Shown here one piece after another: positions 60,381-64,000 of a stretch of DNA of 64,000 nt. The notes under the pieces were generated by a model. The model was not told the DNA's origin. It saw only the letters and a list, made by a program, of their open reading frames with translations, and searched no databases. A program made the translations under genes and the position numbers. The number at the start of each line of letters is the position of its first letter. Position 1 is the stretch's first letter. Origin of the DNA: Chryseobacterium sp. JUb7. GTDB taxonomy: Bacteria > Bacteroidota > Bacteroidia > Flavobacteriales > Weeksellaceae. Location: contig NZ_JANUFF010000007.1 of assembly GCF_024806495.1 (NCBI RefSeq), forward strand, positions 62,001 to 126,000, read 5' to 3'.

Positions 60381-61022
60381 ATGAAGATTTTATTAACTAT
60401 TTCGATTTTATTAACTTCTATTTTAAACGCACAAGTAGGGATAAAAACAGAAGAACCAACCAGAGATTTAGATGTGAATGGTTCATTGAGAACCAGAACA
60501 ATAGAAGACAAATCAGCAGATATAAATTATGACAGAGTATTAATTGCTGACAGTAACGGTAATGTAGACTACGTTCCTAAAAGCCAGCTCCGTCAGCCTT
60601 ATGCTGAATTATTTAATTTATCTAGTCTGCCAGCAGTAACTATTAATAACAACACAACCGCGAGTACAATAAGTACACAAACCATTACATTACAGAAACC
60701 GGCAATGGTAACCGTAAACTTTTCGGTTCCGATATCTTTATCCAGTGCAGCATCAGACGGAAGAGCAAGAATATTGAGAACCCATTTGGTTGTAGATAAT
60801 ACTGCGAGAGTGAAAGCAACCAATATATATTCTAACAACACCTCGTTTGGAACAAATCTTACCGGAGTTTATTACAACACAGGTTCATATTTTGTGGAAT
60901 TGCCGGCGGGAACTCACACACTTGCCTTGGAGGGATTTTGCTTTGACAACACTCCATGTACACAAGGTGGATCACAGCCGGGAACAAATTTTCAGGCAAT
61001 GGCTATTTATAACGAATTTTAG
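60381..61022 (+). CDS. Secreted structural-type protein (VGIxTxxPTxxLDVNGxLR family)
   Basis: The 213-residue protein has a signal peptide (MKILLTISILLTSILNAQ) and the opening VGIKTEEPTRDLDVNGSLR, a motif typical of extracellular Flavobacteriia proteins whose N-terminus resembles phage-tail-fibre or surface-fibre proteins. The rest is a beta-rich jelly-roll-like domain (TITLQKPAMVTVNFSVP, FVELPAGTHTLALEGFCF). No type IX secretion signal is obvious. ATG 60381 starts the signal peptide; the ATG at 60342 is upstream inside comF. Confidence 0.75.
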   Translation: MKILLTISILLTSILNAQVGIKTEEPTRDLDVNGSLRTRTIEDKSADINYDRVLIADSNGNVDYVPKSQLRQPYAELFNLSSLPAVTINNNTTASTISTQTITLQKPAMVTVNFSVPISLSSAASDGRARILRTHLVVDNTARVKATNIYSNNTSFGTNLTGVYYNTGSYFVELPAGTHTLALEGFCFDNTPCTQGGSQPGTNFQAMAIYNEF

Positions 61023-61049
61023 ATAAATGATTAATTTCTCTATTTTTGG

Positions 61050-61082
61050 GAGTGTCCGATAATTTGGGCACTCTATTTTTTT
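61050..61082 (+). terminator. Terminator of the secreted-protein gene
   Basis: GAGTGTCC pairs with GGGCACTC (one G-U pair) and is followed by TATTTTTTT. Confidence 0.75.
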
Positions 61083-61140
61083 ACGAATTTATTAAGTAAC
61101 ACTATCTTATTTTTCTTAATTTTCCAGCAAACTAATTCTA

Positions 61141-61833
61141 ATGAAAAATTTGATTCTATTGCATGGCGCTTTGGGTCACAGTGATATTTTTAAGCCTTTT
61201 ACAGAAGAGCTTTCAAATTATTTTACAGTTTATGCCCCTTTATTTTCCGGGCATGGAAATATTGAAATACCGGACAATGGAATTACAATTGAAAAATATA
61301 CTCAGGAACTAAAAGAATTTATTGATAACGAAAACTTAAATGATGTTTATATTTTCGGACACAGCATGGGTGGTTATGCTGCATTAAATTACGCAAGTCA
61401 ATATCCTGAGAAACTAAATTCAATAATAACTTTGGGAACAAAATTCGACTGGACTGAAGAACAAGCAGTGAAGGAAAGCAAAATGCTGAATCCGGATATT
61501 ATTGCTGAAAAAGTCCCCAAGTACGCCCAACTGCTGGAGCTTCAGCATGGTTCAAAATGGAAACAACTACTTCCCGCTATTGCAGAAATGATGATTTCTT
61601 TGGGCAAAAATCCTCCATTAAAAGATCAATTATCATCGATAAATATTCCGGTTCAGATTATGGTTGGGGATACAGACAATATGGTGACTATTGAAGAAAG
61701 TATACAGGCTTACAGAACTCTTTCGAATGCAAAATTAGCTGTAGTGCCAGATACAAAACATCCCCTGGACAAAGTACGACCCGGATTATTATTAGATTTA
61801 ATGAAAGACTTTTGGAAAAACTCCCTTTCTTAA
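61141..61833 (+). CDS. Alpha/beta hydrolase
   Basis: The 230-residue protein has the alpha/beta-hydrolase fold with oxyanion region LLHGALGH near the start, nucleophile elbow G73-H-S75-M-G77 in IFGHSMGGYA, a catalytic aspartate region VGDTDNMV, and a C-terminal histidine in DTKHPLD. It has no signal peptide. Possible activities include lipase, esterase or C-C hydrolase; substrate unknown. It stands alone. Confidence 0.88.
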   Translation: MKNLILLHGALGHSDIFKPFTEELSNYFTVYAPLFSGHGNIEIPDNGITIEKYTQELKEFIDNENLNDVYIFGHSMGGYAALNYASQYPEKLNSIITLGTKFDWTEEQAVKESKMLNPDIIAEKVPKYAQLLELQHGSKWKQLLPAIAEMMISLGKNPPLKDQLSSINIPVQIMVGDTDNMVTIEESIQAYRTLSNAKLAVVPDTKHPLDKVRPGLLLDLMKDFWKNSLS

Positions 61834-62333
61834 TCTAAGAGATTTTTTAATAGAAAATGAGTATAAATTGATCGCTTATTCCCCGCTTCATCATGACATC
61901 AGCATTTATCGGAGAAGACAAAACTCATTATTTCATGAATATTAAATCAATATATGGTGACAATTTATATTAATTCTAAAATACAAATGCCCTCCCTCTC
62001 ATTTTGTCGGAAATGTTGAAATGCTCAAATGATCAACTGCTTTTTTTTATAATGACAATCAATATTTAAAAACATAAGATAATACCTGACTTCATCTATT
62101 AAAAATTAGAAAAACCCTTAATAATTCACTTTTACACACCGAAAAAAAAACAATATAACACACAGGTTATTAGTAATATATACTATTTTTTCAATTTGAG
62201 TATTTCCACTGATTTAATTTTGTTTTCTAACTTCTACCTTTATCCTATCAAAATTAATAAAGACGTCTACAAACAAATTTTGACAGCGGTAACCGAAAAG
62301 CTTTTAGAGTAGGAAATACAAAATATTAATATC
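61834..62333. other. 500-bp AT-rich gene-free stretch
   Basis: No convincing ORF, RNA gene or repeat is seen. A 26-codon ORF at 61893-61973 lacks any supporting signal. The last 40 bases carry the leader of the beta-trefoil-like gene. Confidence 0.5.
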
Positions 62334-62735
62334 ATGAACCCAATCAAATCATCAAAAATAGTGCTATTACAAGCTCAAGGAAAAGAAGTAGGAAAATATT
62401 TAAGCCACGGAAATGGACAAGTTTTTCTGCAAAATGGCATCCAGGGTCTGGGTGAGGTCTTTATTCTTGAAGAATTATCTAATGGTAGAGTTGCACTTAA
62501 GTGTATCAGTCGTGAGGAAGGCTTATATCTGAGTCATGCTTTTGACAAATTATGGTTACAAAACGGAATCCAGGGAGAAGGTGAAGAGTGGATACTGAAG
62601 GTACACAGCCCTAATAAAGTTTCATTTGACTGTTGCGGTAAAGAAGTTGGTAAAACACTTAGTCATGCCTTTGATAAAATGTGGCTACAGGAGGGATACC
62701 AGGGAGAAGGAGAACTATGGGAATTGTTAGATTAA
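62334..62735 (+). CDS. Threefold-repeat beta-trefoil-like protein
   Basis: The 133-residue protein has three copies of a 43-residue unit (about 8-50, 51-93, 94-133) with identical spacing: YLSHGNGQVFLQNGIQGLGE, YLSHAFDKLWLQNGIQGEGE and TLSHAFDKMWLQEGYQGEGE, so LSH lies at 23-25, 66-68 and 109-111. Three units of this size with such turn-rich strands suggest a beta-trefoil (fascin/lectin-like) fold. It has no signal peptide. Carbohydrate or protein binding is possible. The near-identity of repeats suggests recent duplication or symmetric selection. Confidence 0.75.
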   Translation: MNPIKSSKIVLLQAQGKEVGKYLSHGNGQVFLQNGIQGLGEVFILEELSNGRVALKCISREEGLYLSHAFDKLWLQNGIQGEGEEWILKVHSPNKVSFDCCGKEVGKTLSHAFDKMWLQEGYQGEGELWELLD

Positions 62736-62755
62736 TCCACAAAACCCCAATAAAA

Positions 62756-62789
62756 AAACCATCATTTTAGTTTATTAAATGATGGTTTT
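62756..62789. terminator. Bidirectional terminator
   Basis: AACCATCATTT pairs with AAATGATGGTT around nine bases, with A-rich and T-rich edges, between the trefoil-like gene and the convergent upp gene. Confidence 0.75.
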
Positions 62790-62825
62790 CTATTTTTTAA
62801 AAGAATTATTTTAAGTCTGTTAAAA

Positions 62826-63479
62826 TTATCTCTGAAGTTTTTCTCCGTAGCTCAAATCTCCGGCATCTCCCAATCCGGGTGTGATATAGCCTTTCGAAGT
62901 TAATTGTTCGTCAATTGCACCTACCCATATTTTAGCATTCGGGTATGCTTTTTCAATCGTTTCTACTCCTTGTTTTGAAGCAATAGCAGCAACAATATGA
63001 AGTTGAGTAGGATTTCCGTTTGTTAATAAATCTTTGATCGCTTCAATCAGAGAAGCACCGGTTGCCAGCATTGGATCAGCAACAATCAAAGGTCTTCCGT
63101 CGATATTCGGGCACGTTAAATAATCTTGTTTGATCGAGAAATAATCATTTGCATCGTGTTTACGATACGCAGCTACAAAACCACAGTCGGCTCTGTCTAA
63201 ATAATTTAAAATTCCCTGAAACAATGGGACACCAGCTCTCAGAATCGTTGTAATAACGGGCTGAACAGCAATTTCATTTACTTTAATTTTATCTAAAGGA
63301 GTCTGAATTTCAATTTCTTTTTGCTCCAGTCCTTTACTGATTTCGAAAGCCGCAATTTCTCCGATTCTCTCCATATTTCTACGAAACCTCATTCGGTCAT
63401 GTTGGATTTCAACATTTCTAAGTTCATTAATCCAAGTGTTAATCAGTGAAAATTGTTCTGATAAAACGATTGTATTCAT
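62826..63479 (-). CDS. upp: Uracil phosphoribosyltransferase
   Basis: The 217-residue enzyme joins uracil with PRPP to make UMP (pyrimidine salvage). Seen: the PRPP loop ADPMLATGASLIEAIKDL (DPMLATG), LRAGVPLFQGILNYLDRAD, and a final GLGDAGDLSYG that binds uracil. The length is standard (208-220). It lies 73 bp from the der gene, both reading leftwards, and has its own terminator downstream. Confidence 0.96.
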   Translation of the reverse strand: MNTIVLSEQFSLINTWINELRNVEIQHDRMRFRRNMERIGEIAAFEISKGLEQKEIEIQTPLDKIKVNEIAVQPVITTILRAGVPLFQGILNYLDRADCGFVAAYRKHDANDYFSIKQDYLTCPNIDGRPLIVADPMLATGASLIEAIKDLLTNGNPTQLHIVAAIASKQGVETIEKAYPNAKIWVGAIDEQLTSKGYITPGLGDAGDLSYGEKLQR

Positions 63480-63552
63480 TATTTTGCTAAGCTTTTATAT
63501 AAATTTAATTATGAATAAAATCCCTCCTAGAAAATCTAAAAGGGATTGTAAT

Positions 63553-64000
63553 TTATTTCTGTCTGAAATACACCTCAATTGGAACTCCGGTAAACCCGAA
63601 TTCTTTTCTCAATTGGTTTTCAGTAAATCTTTTGTATGGTTCTTTTACGTACTGTGGTAAGTTACAGAAAAATACAAACTGCGGAGACGGTGTTGGAAGC
63701 TGTACGCAATATTTGATTTTAATGAATTTACCTTTGTTTGCTGGTGGCGGAGTCTGCTCAAAAATCGGAAGCATAATCTCATTCAATTTTGAAGTTTTGA
63801 TTTTCTTCTTACGATCTTCATAAACAGTCATGGCCATTTCTACAGCTTTCAGAATTCTCTGTTTCGTTAATGCAGAAACAAAAAGAATAGGAATATCACT
63901 GAACTGGCCAATTTTATCTCTGATCGATTTTTCGAAATCTCTGATGGTATTGGTATGCTTATCTTCAACAAGATCCCATTTGTTCACCACGATCACGATA
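63553..64000 (-). CDS. der: GTPase Der/EngA, C-terminal part (partial)
   Basis: The gene runs off the right edge of the window; the visible 149 codons cover the end of the second GTPase domain (VVNKWDLVED, the NKxD motif; FVSALTKQRI, the SAL motif) and the C-terminal KH-like domain (about 100 residues, with VQLPTPSPQFVFFCNLPQY and EFGFTGVPIEVYFR). Der is essential for 50S ribosomal assembly. The frame stays open to base 64000, so no start is in view. Confidence 0.93.
   Translation of the reverse strand, partial: IVIVVNKWDLVEDKHTNTIRDFEKSIRDKIGQFSDIPILFVSALTKQRILKAVEMAMTVYEDRKKKIKTSKLNEIMLPIFEQTPPPANKGKFIKIKYCVQLPTPSPQFVFFCNLPQYVKEPYKRFTENQLRKEFGFTGVPIEVYFRQK

Noticed and set aside
61893-61973. 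26-codon ORF in the 500-bp gap before the trefoil-like gene
   Set aside because: No promoter, conservation evidence, membrane or signal feature; expected by chance at this AT content.

Overview
The window looks like a chromosomal segment of a Flavobacteriia bacterium, most likely Chryseobacterium or a close Weeksellaceae relative. This is inferred from the AT-rich sequence, the lack of strong Shine-Dalgarno sites, several upstream regions carrying the Bacteroidota promoter element TAnnTTTG, and the protein families present (OMP_b-brl_3 receptor, DUF6341/DUF6427-like pair, OstA-like, DUF3109, DUF5715, LuxE-like acyl transferase, ScfR/RamB-type regulator). No rRNA, tRNA, CRISPR array, insertion sequence or prophage is visible. 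Most of the window is ordinary housekeeping sequence with short accessory patches.

Region 0.1-6.1 kb holds a serine beta-lactamase-like hydrolase, a VOC protein, an outer-membrane receptor and a TetR locus. The TetR gene is divergent from two overlapping small membrane-protein genes across a 36-bp perfect palindrome. Region 6.2-7.6 kb is tyrS, preceded by a 32-codon Tyr/Phe-rich leader ORF and an intrinsic terminator with a competing pairing. This is a candidate ribosome-mediated attenuator. Region 7.6-10.2 kb is hypothetical genes and decayed gene pieces, including a broken copy of the start of the neighbouring GNAT gene. Region 10.2-18.7 kb holds two TerD proteins, a flippase-like membrane protein with panD, HU with tandem palindromes, pdxH, algH/yqgE, a cell-wall amidase, a class IV aminotransferase, a START-like protein and a class III aminotransferase.

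Region 19-33.3 kb holds an OstA-like/Fur operon, kup, pdhB, an LTA-synthase-like sulfatase divergent from pssA, a DnaQ-like exonuclease, a 475-bp stack of intergenic repeats, an FAH-family protein, a universal stress protein and membrane/DUF proteins. Region 33.4-44.5 kb holds a two-domain M16 peptidase, a LolA-like protein, trigger factor, a TonB receptor/lipoprotein/His-Cys-rich protein set probably for a metal, a palindromic intergenic repeat and an ABC-F ATPase.

Region 44.7-54.6 kb holds histidine decarboxylase, a DUF2235 lipase-like protein, an operon with a NarL-type two-component system, a DUF5715 protein, a PD-(D/E)XK-like protein, a LuxE-like enzyme, lpxH, queD and a thioesterase. 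Region 54.8-59.4 kb is the glyoxylate shunt (aceB-aceA) divergent from a RamB/ScfR-type regulator. Two GCGA-N4-TCGC palindromes lie between them, one near each promoter. The last part holds comF, a secreted protein, an alpha/beta hydrolase, a threefold-repeat beta-trefoil-like protein, upp and the 3' end of der.

The best candidates for undescribed biology are the tyrS leader/attenuator, the ScfR operator pair at the glyoxylate locus, the TetR palindrome with its coupled small membrane proteins, and the symmetric 43-residue repeat protein. All family calls are from reading sequence; no search was run.
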